Position numbers and translations under genes: made by a program. From Algoriphagus sp. AK58 (GTDB lineage: Bacteria > Bacteroidota > Bacteroidia > Cytophagales > Cyclobacteriaceae): a DNA stretch of 64,000 nucleotides. The stretch spans positions 1 through 64,000 of the forward strand of contig NZ_QEIG01000014.1 of the NCBI RefSeq assembly GCF_014324365.1, given 5' to 3'. This document shows, piece after piece, positions 26,043 through 34,582 of this stretch. Position 1 is the first letter of the stretch. Every line of letters begins with the position of its first letter. Below the pieces are notes generated by a model. The model saw nothing but the letters and a program-made list of their open reading frames with translations, was not told where the DNA came from and did not search any database.

Positions 26043-26523
26043 CAGCTTCGTAGGTTTGTTCAAACTCTTTTTGGGTGATTCGATAGATCTCCGTTTTGTC
26101 AGTAGGAATCACCAAAAAGTCCCCTGGTTTGACTACCACGGTGTGGTGCCTTGGGGCTTCAAATTCGATAACTCCATTGGATTGGAATGGGGCCAAATCC
26201 TGTAAAGTCATCTTTTTGGCCAAAATTTCACCTTTTGGGCGAAAGCAACCCCATCCTCCACCCAAAGCATGTCTGAGCTCATATTTCTTGTCAAAAATTT
26301 GAGATTTGACCAGATATCTTTCTTCAGATGAAGTTTGATTTTCAACCAACCAGTCCCCTTCCTCAGCTGTGCTCTTGGCCTCAGTTCCGTCACTTGTTTT
26401 TGTGATGACAGATTCTCCTATTTCTGCCTTTTTGGCTTTTACCAGGCTTCTCTTTCTGAATTTTTGGCCTTCCCGGACCAACAATTCATAAAAAAGAGAA
26501 AGCATTTTTTGCTGGGTTATCAT
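26032..26523 (-). CDS. Hypothetical protein with two copies of a GDxLV...YE unit
   Basis: A 163-residue cytoplasmic protein with no signal peptide. Two segments are clearly related: EEGDWLVENQ...ERYLVKSQIFDKKYE at about residues 54-83 and KPGDFLVIP...EIYRITQKEFEQTYE at about 130-158. Both follow GDxLV-x6-8-ExYxV/I-x5-FxxxYE. The unit recalls the PGDYG domain described in phage-associated proteins. Between them lies a glycine-rich GGGWGCFRPKGE. The first 40 residues are basic and helical. The function is unknown. It overlaps the MDR gene's stop by 11 bp, tail to tail. Confidence 0.65.
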   Translation of the reverse strand: MITQQKMLSLFYELLVREGQKFRKRSLVKAKKAEIGESVITKTSDGTEAKSTAEEGDWLVENQTSSEERYLVKSQIFDKKYELRHALGGGWGCFRPKGEILAKKMTLQDLAPFQSNGVIEFEAPRHHTVVVKPGDFLVIPTDKTEIYRITQKEFEQTYEAVRE

Positions 26524-26624
26524 GTCTGGATTGGGATAAGCTTAAATCAAACTTAAAATAAAACATAAAAGGAAAAGAAACCAGCGATAGGGGAACTTTG
26601 AATCTTTCTTGGGTAATCAGAAAA

Positions 26625-26957
26625 TCAGTCCATATCCGTTTCAAACAAGAAATTCTGATAGGCGTTTTTCAACTCTTTTTTGGCTTTTTCTTCATTTTGA
26701 ACGGATGCAATTTCAATTCCCTTTTCAAAAATCTGCCTTGCTTTTTCCCACTGATTGTGTTCAAAGAAAAAATGGGCAGATGGGAAGTATACCGGCAAAT
26801 AATTCGGGAAATTTTCCAGTACGTAATCAAACATTCTGGAAGCTTCTTCCGGATCCTTCTCTTTGATTTCTAATCCTAAAGCGTAGTAGTTGAAAGGATT
26901 GTCAGGTTCCTCCAAAATGTAGTTTTTCAACAATTGAATCCTGTCCAAATAGCTCAT
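26625..26957 (-). CDS. Small tetratricopeptide-repeat protein
   Basis: A 110-residue protein made almost wholly of two to three TPR-like helical hairpins. PFNYYALGLEIKEKDPEEASRMFDYVLENFP matches the TPR consensus, and a second unit spans LPVYFPSAHFFFEHNQWEKARQIFEKGIEIA. It probably serves as a protein-protein adaptor in the cytoplasm; no partner is suggested. It is divergent from etfB, and the 74-bp gap between them holds both promoters. Confidence 0.78.
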   Translation of the reverse strand: MSYLDRIQLLKNYILEEPDNPFNYYALGLEIKEKDPEEASRMFDYVLENFPNYLPVYFPSAHFFFEHNQWEKARQIFEKGIEIASVQNEEKAKKELKNAYQNFLFETDMD

Positions 26958-27031
26958 GAATTGTTTTTTTAATTAGGCTTTGCCTGTTATTTTCACGCGA
27001 AATAAATCTAAAATAATCTAACTCTAAACCA

Positions 27032-27769
27032 ATGAAGATTCTTGTTTGTATCACACACGTGCCCGATACGACTTCCAAGATTCAATTTACTGCCAACAAT
27101 ACCAAGTTTGATACCTCTGGGGTTCAGTTTATTATTGGACCTTACGATGATTATGCTTTGGCCAGAGCAGTAGAACTTCGAGATCAGACGGGAGGAACTT
27201 TGACGGCACTGAATGTTGGTGAGGCTGAGACTGAGCCGACTTTGAGAAAGGCCTTGGCAATCGGTGCAGATGATGCTATCCGGATAAATGCTTTTCCAAA
27301 GGATTCCTATTTCGTAGCAAAACAAATTGCCCATTATGCTAAGGCAGGAGCTTATGATCTGATTTTGATGGGAAGAGAATCCATCGATTTTAATGGAGGG
27401 ATGGTCCATGGAATGGTAGGAGAATTATTGGGAATGCCTTCTTTCTCTCCGGTGATGAAACTGGATTTAGAAGGTAGCACAGTAAAGATGGCTAGAGAAA
27501 TCGAAGGCGGTAAAGAGTACTTAGAAGCTCAGCTTCCTCTTATTGCCGGTTGCCAGGAACCCATTGCCGAGTGGAAGATTCCAAATATGAGAGGGATTAT
27601 GTCAGCGCGTACCAAGCCACTCCAAGTAGTAGAGGCAGTTTCTCAAGACACCCAAGCTGAGGCCACCTCTTTCCAACTTCCTCCAGCTAAAGGTTCTGTG
27701 AAACTAGTGGATAAAGATAATGTCTCAGAATTGGTGAAATTACTCAAAAACGAGGCAAAAGTACTTTAA
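27032..27769 (+). CDS. etfB: Electron transfer flavoprotein subunit beta
   Basis: A 245-residue EtfB/FixA-type subunit that, with EtfA, carries electrons from acyl-CoA dehydrogenases to the quinone pool. It starts with the family signature MKILVCITHVPDT, and has GPYDDYALARA and GRESIDFNGGMV, which contribute to AMP/FAD binding. etfA follows 35 bp later, and the bifunctional nuclease gene after that, as often seen in Bacteroidota. The pair implies fatty-acid or amino-acid beta-oxidation. Confidence 0.93.
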   Translation: MKILVCITHVPDTTSKIQFTANNTKFDTSGVQFIIGPYDDYALARAVELRDQTGGTLTALNVGEAETEPTLRKALAIGADDAIRINAFPKDSYFVAKQIAHYAKAGAYDLILMGRESIDFNGGMVHGMVGELLGMPSFSPVMKLDLEGSTVKMAREIEGGKEYLEAQLPLIAGCQEPIAEWKIPNMRGIMSARTKPLQVVEAVSQDTQAEATSFQLPPAKGSVKLVDKDNVSELVKLLKNEAKVL

Positions 27770-27804
27770 TTTATTTTCGTTAAATCCAAATAAATCAAGA
27801 GATT

Positions 27805-28773
27805 ATGTCAATTCTTGTCTATATAGAACACGCTGAAGGAAAAGTGAAGAAAACCAGCTTGGAGGCGGTATCTTTCGCCCATGCCTTATCAGCAAAAACA
27901 GGTGAAGGTGAAGTAGTGGCTGTAGCGCTAGGCACGGTAAATTCTGCTGAATTGGCAGCAGTAGGTAAGGCCGGAGCGGCAAAAGTACTTCACTCAGGAG
28001 ACGAAAGATTAAATGCCGGTGTGATTCAAGCCCATGCCACTGCAGTGGCTCAGGCATTCACTAAGGTAGGAGCAAAGACCTTGGTATTGGCTAAGTCATC
28101 TCTCGGTGACGCTGTGGCTGCTCGATTGGCCATCAAGTTAAACGCAGGCTTGGTTTCTAATGTGGTAGAACTTCCCAATACCTCAGGTGCCTACACTGTT
28201 AAAAGAAGTATTTATACAGGAAAGGCATTTGCAGAAACGACCGTTACTACTGATAATAAAATCTTAGCCATCAAGAAAAATGCGGTCGATCTTAAAACAG
28301 ATGGATCCGACGCGGTTGTGGAATCGTTCTCAGTGACTATTCCGGATGCAGATTTTGCTTCCAAGATTACTTCAACCGAGAGAGCTACCGGGGAGATTTT
28401 ATTACCCGAAGCAGATATCGTAGTGTCAGGTGGAAGAGGTATGAAAGGCCCTGAAAACTGGGGTATGCTGGAAGATTTGGCAAAAACGCTGGGTGCTGCC
28501 ACGGGTTGTTCCAAGCCTGTATCGGATATTGGATGGAGACCTCATCACGAGCACGTAGGTCAAACAGGGGTAAAAGTTGCACCTAGTTTATATGTCGCAG
28601 TAGGAATTTCAGGAGCTATTCAACATCTTGCAGGTGTTAATTCCTCAAAGTGCATTGTGGTGATCAATAAAGATCCTGAAGCGCCATTTTTCAAAGCAGC
28701 GGATTACGGGATAGTAGGAGATGCTTTTGAGGTAATTCCCAAACTAACTGAAGCACTAAAAGCCGAACTTTAA
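27805..28773 (+). CDS. etfA: Electron transfer flavoprotein subunit alpha
   Basis: A 322-residue EtfA/FixB subunit. The N-terminal domain begins MSILVYIEHAEGK. The C-terminal FAD-binding domain has VVSGGRGMK at about residue 210, KPVSDIGWRPHHEHVGQTG around 240-258, and ISGAIQHLAG at about 270-280 with the canonical FAD contacts. It forms the FAD-holding heterodimer with EtfB. It is followed after 5 bp by the GTG-initiated nuclease gene. Confidence 0.93.
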   Translation: MSILVYIEHAEGKVKKTSLEAVSFAHALSAKTGEGEVVAVALGTVNSAELAAVGKAGAAKVLHSGDERLNAGVIQAHATAVAQAFTKVGAKTLVLAKSSLGDAVAARLAIKLNAGLVSNVVELPNTSGAYTVKRSIYTGKAFAETTVTTDNKILAIKKNAVDLKTDGSDAVVESFSVTIPDADFASKITSTERATGEILLPEADIVVSGGRGMKGPENWGMLEDLAKTLGAATGCSKPVSDIGWRPHHEHVGQTGVKVAPSLYVAVGISGAIQHLAGVNSSKCIVVINKDPEAPFFKAADYGIVGDAFEVIPKLTEALKAEL

Positions 28774-28778
28774 TTTTT

Positions 28779-29375
28779 GTGGAAAAACTGGTAGAACTTG
28801 AAATCTTGGGACTTTCGTCCAATCATTCCCAATCAGGGTCCTTTACTCTGGTCATGGGAGAAGTGGATGGTATCCGAAGGTTACCCATTGTCATTGGGAT
28901 GTTTGAAGCTCAGGCAATCGCCATTGAGATCGAAAAAATCATTCCCAATAGACCTATGACCCATGATTTGTTCAAGTCTTTTGCTGATAACTTTGAGTTT
29001 GACATCGATAAGATTGTTATTTCAGACATGAAAGAAGGCGTTTTTTACGCTAAAATTCACTGTAAGAGTAGTCTTGTCGAAGTGGAGATTGATTCACGTC
29101 CCTCTGATGCAATTGCCATTGCCGTCCGTTTCGGAGCCTCTATTTTCTGCTCTGAAAAAGTGATGGCAGAAGCAGGAATTGAATTTACCGAAGAGGAGAA
29201 GCGTGAGGAAACCAAAACCCCCAAGGCCCCTTCTCCAAAGCCAGCCGCCACAAAAGAAGGTTCACTAAAGGACTACAGTTTGGATAAATTAAATCAGTTG
29301 CTTGAAAAGGCAATCAATAACGAAGATTACGAAAGAGCTGCCCGAATCAGGGATGAAATCAATAAACGTAACTAA
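28779..29375 (+). CDS. Bifunctional nuclease family protein with UVR tail
   Basis: A 198-residue BFN-domain (DUF151) protein. Residues 1-135 carry the domain (ILGLSSN, LPIVIGMFEAQAIAIE, IDSRPSDAIAIAVR). A lysine/proline-rich linker (KTPKAPSPKPAA) leads to a UvrB/UvrC motif, LNQLLEKAINNEDYERAARIRDEI, at the end. Plant relatives have RNase and DNase activity; the bacterial role is unsettled. The start is GTG, 5 bp after etfA, with no closer ATG keeping the conserved N-terminus. A clean terminator closes the etfB-etfA-bfn unit. Confidence 0.88.
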   Translation: MEKLVELEILGLSSNHSQSGSFTLVMGEVDGIRRLPIVIGMFEAQAIAIEIEKIIPNRPMTHDLFKSFADNFEFDIDKIVISDMKEGVFYAKIHCKSSLVEVEIDSRPSDAIAIAVRFGASIFCSEKVMAEAGIEFTEEEKREETKTPKAPSPKPAATKEGSLKDYSLDKLNQLLEKAINNEDYERAARIRDEINKRN

Positions 29376-29380
29376 ACAGA

Positions 29381-29406
29381 GCCCCGATTTTTATCGGGGC
29401 TTTTTT
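29381..29406 (+). terminator. Rho-independent terminator of etfB-etfA-bfn
   Basis: Stem GCCCCGAT / ATCGGGGC with a TTTT loop followed by TTTTTT, starting 6 bp after the nuclease stop codon. Confidence 0.93.
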
Positions 29407-29454
29407 CTTGCCCGAGATTGGGCTATTTTTAGCCCTTCGTATTAATCACACTGC

Positions 29455-30738
29455 ATGGATTACTTAAGAGGCGCTCTAGGCTTGGCCGTTATTGTACTGG
29501 TGGCATTCATTTTTTCTAATAATCGCAAAAGAATTGACTGGAGGTTGGTCCTGATTGGCATATCTCTCCAACTGGTTTTTGGCTTTTTGATCACTAAGGT
29601 AGAATTCGTAAAAGATGGCTTTCAATTGCTCTCTGAAGGGTTCGTGAAATTCCTGAGCTTTAGTGAAGCTGGAGCCAGGTTTATTTTTGGTGACCTCGCA
29701 GGCGACAGTTTTGGGTTCATATTCGCTTTTAAAGTTCTTCCTACCATTATTTTCTTTTCGACCGTTTCAGCAGGACTTTATTACTTGGGTATTTTGCAAA
29801 AAGTGGTGTATGGGATTGCCTGGGTGATGGCCAGGACCATGAGGCTTTCAGGTCCTGAGTCATTGTCTGCTGCTGGAAATATTTTTCTCGGACAGACAGA
29901 AGCACCCCTGTTGGTACGACCATTTATTCCTCAGATGAGTAAGTCCGAGCTGATGTGTCTGATGACGGGGGGAATGGCAACCATTGCAGGTGGAGTGTTG
30001 GCTGGATATGTGGCTTTTCTTGGTGGAGACAGTTTGGAGGAGCAAAGCAAATTTGCCGCCTACTTATTGGGTGCTTCCATCATGAATGCACCGGCGGCGA
30101 TTGTTCTTTCCAAGATTTTTATTCCTGAAACTGACAAAGAAATTGTTCAGGATAAACTGGAAGTGAATAAAGAGGCCATGGGAGTAAATCTCATTGATGC
30201 GATGTCTATCGGTGCTGCAGAAGGACTCAAACTAGCTTTGAATGTAGGCGGGATGCTTTTAGCCTTTATTGCAGTGATCGCTGCTGTGAATTATGGGTTG
30301 AGTGGAATGATCGGAGAGTATACAGGATTGAATGCTTGGGTTGAAAGTTCAACAGGAGGTCAATTCAAAGGATTCTCACTGGAATACATTTTTGGACAAA
30401 TCTTCAGGGCATTTGCCTGGGTCATAGGAGTGGAGTGGGCGGATTCGCTTCAGGTCGGAAGTCTTTTAGGTCAAAAAACAGTGATCAATGAATTTGTAGC
30501 TTATTTGAGCCTCGCAGACATGAAAGCGGCCGAATCCATCAGTCCAAAATCAATCGTCATCGCTACTTATGCACTTTGTGGATTTTCCAATTTCAGTTCA
30601 ATTGCTATTCAGCTGGGCGGTATTTCCATTATCGCTCCCAATCAACAGGGCAATTTGAGCAGGTTGGGACTTAAATCCCTAATGGCAGCTTCCTTGGCCT
30701 GTTTGATGACTGCCACGATTGCCGGGATGCTATTTTAA
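29455..30738 (+). CDS. Concentrative nucleoside transporter (NupC/CNT family)
   Basis: A 427-residue inner-membrane importer coupling nucleoside uptake to H+ or Na+. It shows the N-terminal short spans, a gate region with LSAAGNIFLGQTEAPLLVRP (GQTEAP at about residue 145 binds nucleoside), MTGGMATIAGGVLAGY, and the C-terminal NEFVAYL and ALCGFSNFSSIAIQLGG motifs. The size and motif order fit CNT well. It is monocistronic between two terminators. Confidence 0.92.
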   Translation: MDYLRGALGLAVIVLVAFIFSNNRKRIDWRLVLIGISLQLVFGFLITKVEFVKDGFQLLSEGFVKFLSFSEAGARFIFGDLAGDSFGFIFAFKVLPTIIFFSTVSAGLYYLGILQKVVYGIAWVMARTMRLSGPESLSAAGNIFLGQTEAPLLVRPFIPQMSKSELMCLMTGGMATIAGGVLAGYVAFLGGDSLEEQSKFAAYLLGASIMNAPAAIVLSKIFIPETDKEIVQDKLEVNKEAMGVNLIDAMSIGAAEGLKLALNVGGMLLAFIAVIAAVNYGLSGMIGEYTGLNAWVESSTGGQFKGFSLEYIFGQIFRAFAWVIGVEWADSLQVGSLLGQKTVINEFVAYLSLADMKAAESISPKSIVIATYALCGFSNFSSIAIQLGGISIIAPNQQGNLSRLGLKSLMAASLACLMTATIAGMLF

Positions 30739-30739
30739 A

Positions 30740-30770
30740 AGACGCTAGATTTTAGACATAAGACACTAGA
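30740..30770. repeat. Phrase-like direct repeat AGACrCTAGA
   Basis: AGACGCTAGA (30740-30749) and AGACACTAGA (30761-30770) are 21 bp apart, with TTAGACATA between, so the stretch is three variations on TAGAC. It does not form a hairpin. It starts one base after the transporter stop codon. It resembles one arm of a word-repeat element. Confidence 0.5.
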
Positions 30771-30839
30771 CTAATATTAAATCCAATTGCAGAATAATTT
30801 CAAAATTGGACTTTGGATTAATGTATTATCCTTAAACTA

Positions 30840-30884
30840 AAAAGAGAAAAACCGGAAATGATGATTCCCGGCTTTTTGTCTTTT
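30840..30884. terminator. Bidirectional terminator between convergent genes
   Basis: Arms AAAAGAGAAAAACCGG and CCGGCTTTTTGTCTTTT pair with one bulge around an A/T-rich loop, and both strands end in T-rich runs. It separates the nucleoside transporter (plus) from the M28 peptidase (minus). Confidence 0.75.
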
Positions 30885-30912
30885 CAAGCTTTAAAATCTT
30901 GAGCCTAAAGTC

Positions 30913-32373
30913 TTATTTTCCGTAAAGCTGCTTGCTCATTTCTTCGTATTTGTCTCCAGCTTGCCACATAGGGCGTTGGTCCCAATTGGCAATTTTTTGG
31001 GCAGAGAGGATATACGATTTCCAATACACCTGTGCATAGTTTAGATCAAAATCTTCTACATGGTCACCCGCTTTGTGGTAGTACTTATTGATCTCGTCAT
31101 CAAAAGCAGTAAAGCCCAAAGTAAAGCTGGGTGCAGGAATTCCTTTTCTAGCAAAATTCACATTGTCTGACCGATCGTAAAGCCCTTGTTCAGGTGATGG
31201 ATCAGCTTTTGCAGTCAGTCCAAATTCAGCAACCGCTTCCTCAATCATAAAATCAGCACTGGTCCTTCCCAACCCGATCACTGTGATGATGGAAGTGTCA
31301 TTATAGCCTGCATTGTCGATGTTGAGATTGTAGATGATTTGATTGAGTGGAATCAGAGGATTAGATGCAAAGTATCCACTACCTAACAGACCTTTTTCTT
31401 CCGCAGTCCACAGTGCCAAAAGAACAGAACGCTTTGGAGGGTTTTGAGCAAAATACTTCGCGGCATTCAAAACTGCCACAGTCCCTACTGCATTGTCACG
31501 GGCACCATTGTATATGGAATCACCCTTTGCATCCGGAGTGCCCACACCCACATGATCATAATGGGCGGAGAGAAGAATAAATTCGTTCTTCAGCTTTGGA
31601 TCCGACCCTTCTATCCAAGCCAATACATTTTTGCCTTCGATGTCTGTTGTCACTTTTCCGGTTATAGAAACCTCAGCCGATGAGAGATTTTGTCCTGTTA
31701 ATTGGTTTTTGAGATCCTCTACCCAGATGTAAGGCATGTCGCTCACTTCGCCCATATCGATGCTCATCTGCGGTCTATTGAGAAAACCGGAAATTAACTG
31801 CCAAGGAATGGAAGGCACGTTGAACCGTTCGATGATGGCCACTGCTCCGGATTCTTTTGCACGTACAGCCTTCGCTCTTCCCTCTGAAAAAAGCTGATTA
31901 GGACTGAGTTTATTCGGTGCTCCGACATTGGTGACAGCTATTTTGCCCTTTAGGTCCTTGCCCGCAAAATCTTCAGCAGAACCAAAGCCTACATCTACCA
32001 ATTCGAACTTCCCGGAAAATGACGTTCCTTCAAGGACCAATAGGTTTTGGCCTTGATTAAAGCTGAAATCACCGATTTTGATGTTGCCTGTTTTGGGAGG
32101 AGATGAAAGCTTAAAAGGAATATCCTGGTAATATCCATTTGCTCCGGGAACAGGTTTGGCACCTGCTTTTTCAAGTTCTTTTGCGATAAAGGTATAAGCC
32201 AATTTCATTTCCGGTCGTGATGGTTCACGCCCCATGAGTTCGTCAGAAGCAAGGTAGGTAAACTGGGAGATGGCTTCTTTGCCGTCAAATTTTTTCTCGA
32301 TATCCTGCTTTTGAGCGAAAACCAGCGTGCTGGAAGCCATCAAAAGTCCGAGAGTTAACAAGGATTTTTGCAT
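30913..32373 (-). CDS. Secreted M28-family metallopeptidase with PA insert
   Basis: A 486-residue exported aminopeptidase with signal peptide to about VFAQ. The zinc site residues are HYDHVG (His, about 273), NGARDNAVGT (Asp), WTAEEKGLLGS (catalytic Glu pair, about 326), NIDNAG (Asp) and the late YYHKAGDH. A protease-associated domain (about residues 110-215) precedes and interrupts the catalytic fold. It is different in sequence from the M28 enzyme at 9.2 kb, so they are not a recent duplicate. It lies 57 bp downstream of truC on the same strand. Confidence 0.9.
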   Translation of the reverse strand: MQKSLLTLGLLMASSTLVFAQKQDIEKKFDGKEAISQFTYLASDELMGREPSRPEMKLAYTFIAKELEKAGAKPVPGANGYYQDIPFKLSSPPKTGNIKIGDFSFNQGQNLLVLEGTSFSGKFELVDVGFGSAEDFAGKDLKGKIAVTNVGAPNKLSPNQLFSEGRAKAVRAKESGAVAIIERFNVPSIPWQLISGFLNRPQMSIDMGEVSDMPYIWVEDLKNQLTGQNLSSAEVSITGKVTTDIEGKNVLAWIEGSDPKLKNEFILLSAHYDHVGVGTPDAKGDSIYNGARDNAVGTVAVLNAAKYFAQNPPKRSVLLALWTAEEKGLLGSGYFASNPLIPLNQIIYNLNIDNAGYNDTSIITVIGLGRTSADFMIEEAVAEFGLTAKADPSPEQGLYDRSDNVNFARKGIPAPSFTLGFTAFDDEINKYYHKAGDHVEDFDLNYAQVYWKSYILSAQKIANWDQRPMWQAGDKYEEMSKQLYGK

Positions 32374-32430
32374 AGGGTAATTAATTGAATTGGCCTAAAG
32401 TAAAGGAAAAATCAGAATCGGGGGATTCAC

Positions 32431-33135
32431 TCATAAAATTTCCTTCGGATTCCATCCTAATTCCTGAATGATTGTTCGGAAATGTACAGGAGGAGGACAG
32501 ATGATACTTATTTTTTCTTGTGAAAGGGGATGGGTAAAGCTGAGTTTCCAAGCGTGAAGAAGGAGATTATTCAGGCCAAATTGACGCTCGAAAAAAATAT
32601 TCTGCTTGTTGTCCCCATGCTTTTTGTCTCCGATGATATAGTGTCGGATATGTGCAAGGTGCCTCCGGATTTGATGAGTTCGGCCTGTGAGCAAATCCAC
32701 CTCCAATAAGCTATATCGGCTCGTTGGGTATCGCCCGGTGGAATTGAAGGGTATTTCGGTCTCCTCCAATACTTTGTAGCGGGTTTGTGCTTCTTGGAGT
32801 TTTTTGGACCGTTCGCTCTGCAGAGGGTGATCGATCAAGCCTTCTTTTTCTTTAGGGATTCCTCTGGCGATGGTTAAATAGGTCTTTTGGACCTCCCGAT
32901 CCATAAATTTAGCCTTGATTGCTGGCAGTATTTCTTCATTTTTGGCAAAAAGCAGAAGACCGCTAGTGGCCCTGTCCAAGCGATGAACAGGCGAAACCCA
33001 GGATCCAATTTGATCCCTAAGCTGGATCAATGCGTTTTCATCCTCTCCAAATGCCTGTCGGGTACGGTGAACCAGCAACCCGGCGGGCTTGTCGATGATC
33101 ACTAAATATTCGTCTTCGAAGAGGATGTTAAGCAT
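32431..33135 (-). CDS. truC: tRNA pseudouridine(65) synthase-like (TruC)
   Basis: A 234-residue RluA-family pseudouridine synthase without an S4 domain. It has the catalytic motif HRLDRATSG, with the Asp nucleophile at about residue 50, an N-terminal substrate segment (YLVIIDKPAGLLVHR) and the RTHQIRRHLAH motif near 173-183. Length and lack of S4 fit TruC, which in E. coli modifies U65 of tRNA-Asp and tRNA-Ile; other RluA relatives cannot be excluded. It lies downstream of mnmA on the same strand, separated by a repeat-filled 151-bp spacer. Confidence 0.82.
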   Translation of the reverse strand: MLNILFEDEYLVIIDKPAGLLVHRTRQAFGEDENALIQLRDQIGSWVSPVHRLDRATSGLLLFAKNEEILPAIKAKFMDREVQKTYLTIARGIPKEKEGLIDHPLQSERSKKLQEAQTRYKVLEETEIPFNSTGRYPTSRYSLLEVDLLTGRTHQIRRHLAHIRHYIIGDKKHGDNKQNIFFERQFGLNNLLLHAWKLSFTHPLSQEKISIICPPPVHFRTIIQELGWNPKEIL

Positions 33136-33147
33136 GTTCTTTTACCG

Positions 33148-33162
33148 CTAAGGACACTAAGG
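33148..33162. repeat. CTAAGGACACTAAGG direct repeat
   Basis: CTAAGG occurs at 33148-33153 and 33157-33162 with GACA-like wording between. It lies just upstream of truC and leads into TTTAAGGG and CACAAAG. Words of this type recur in Bacteroidota spacers. No hairpin is formed by this part alone. Confidence 0.45.
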
Positions 33163-33224
33163 TTTAAGGGAAGTTCACAAAGATTGATTTTTGCTTCTTT
33201 TACCCGAAAATGAAACTTCAATAA

Positions 33225-33268
33225 GCCACAGATTAACAGATTATAAAATCTATCTGTGCATCTGTAGC
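33225..33268. repeat. Nested hairpin of CAGAT words
   Basis: GCCACAGAT (33225-33233) pairs with ATCTGTAGC (33260-33268), 8 of 9. After a symmetric 2-nt mismatch, ACAGAT (33236-33241) pairs with ATCTGT (33252-33257) around a 10-nt loop. The same word ACAGAT is therefore used twice in each arm. It lies in the mnmA-truC spacer, inside the likely transcript. It has no T tract. Confidence 0.75.
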
Positions 33269-33286
33269 AACTAATTGGAGAGCAAA

Positions 33287-34498
33287 TCAGAAAATCGTTC
33301 CGCTTCCGATGCATTCCTCGCCTTGGTACCAGGCCACGAACTGTCCGGAGGCGATGCCTTTTTGGGCATTTTCGAAAATGACATACAAGCCGTTTTCCCT
33401 CATGATCAAGGTGGCTTTAGAGAGTGGCTGCCGATATCGAATTCTAGCTATGTATTCAGCAGATGCTCCGTGCTCTAGAGCCAAATCCTCCCGAATCCAG
33501 TGTACTTGATCTTTTTTGACAAATAGTCCAAAACGGTTGAGGCCTGGATGCTCTTCGCCCAAGCCGGTGTAGATCACATTTTCTCGAGTATCCGTGGAGA
33601 TTACGAAAAGCGGTTTTCCTGTACCTCCGACCTGCAATCCTTTTCGCTGACCTACGGTGAAATAATGCGCACCATTATGTTCTCCCAGTACTTTTCCCTG
33701 ATCAGCCGTGTAATGAATCGGCAGACAAACTGCATCCAAAGTATCTTGATCCCAATCTTGAGGCTCGATACCTGCAGGTATTTTCAATCGGTCAAAAACC
33801 GGTAAATTTTCCGGGATTTGGATGATTTTGCCTTTTTTGGGCTTAAGCTGCTGCTGAAGAAAATCAGGAAGACGTACTTTTCCTATAAAGCAAAGTCCCT
33901 GGGAATCTTTCTTTTCGGCTGTAATCAGGTCTGCTTCTTTGGCAATTTCCCGTACTTGGGGTTTTTGCAGATGGCCTATCGGAAAGAGCGCTTTGGCCAG
34001 TTGATCCTGCGATAGCTGGCAAAGGAAATAGCTTTGATCTTTGTTGGGATCGGCACCTGCAATGAGTTGGTACACTGTTTTTCCATCCACCTCGATTTCA
34101 CGCTTTTGGCAATAATGTCCCGTTGCGACAAAGTCCGCTTTGAGTTTCTGTGCGGCTTTGAGGAAAATGTCAAATTTGATTTCTCGATTGCAAAGAATAT
34201 CCGGATTGGGTGTGCGTCCGGCCTCGTATTCCGCAAACATGTAATCCACGATACGTTCTCGGTATTCTTCGCTGAGATCGATGGCTTGGAAGGGGATTCC
34301 GAGTTTTTCGGCGACGAGCATGGCATCGGTGGAGTCCTCCATCCAGGGGCATTCGTTGGAGATGGTGACAGATTCATCGTGCCAGTTTTTCATAAACATG
34401 CCGATGACTTCGTAGCCCTGATCGATTAAAAGTTTGGCAGCCACGCTGCTGTCCACACCGCCGGAGAGGCCGACGACTACTCTAGGTTTTGTTTTCAT
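33287..34498 (-). CDS. mnmA: tRNA-specific 2-thiouridylase
   Basis: A 403-residue PP-loop enzyme that makes 2-thiouridine at position 34 of tRNA-Lys, -Glu and -Gln. The ATP pyrophosphatase loop GLSGGVDSS is at about residues 9-17. The two catalytic cysteines are in [12 protein letters not shown] (about 103) and GLCFIG (about 203). The C-terminal beta-barrel domains follow (YTVGQRKGL...). The length is slightly above the usual 370 or so. It is divergent from arfB, with a long imperfect hairpin in between. Confidence 0.95.
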   Translation of the reverse strand: MKTKPRVVVGLSGGVDSSVAAKLLIDQGYEVIGMFMKNWHDESVTISNECPWMEDSTDAMLVAEKLGIPFQAIDLSEEYRERIVDYMFAEYEAGRTPNPDILCNREIKFDIFLKAAQKLKADFVATGHYCQKREIEVDGKTVYQLIAGADPNKDQSYFLCQLSQDQLAKALFPIGHLQKPQVREIAKEADLITAEKKDSQGLCFIGKVRLPDFLQQQLKPKKGKIIQIPENLPVFDRLKIPAGIEPQDWDQDTLDAVCLPIHYTADQGKVLGEHNGAHYFTVGQRKGLQVGGTGKPLFVISTDTRENVIYTGLGEEHPGLNRFGLFVKKDQVHWIREDLALEHGASAEYIARIRYRQPLSKATLIMRENGLYVIFENAQKGIASGQFVAWYQGEECIGSGTIF

Positions 34499-34582
34499 AA
34501 GTAATGGTTAATGGATTCAAGGTCCATTAGGTTACGGGATGGAAACGTTTTTGAACTTTGGATAAGTTCACGAAGGTATATA

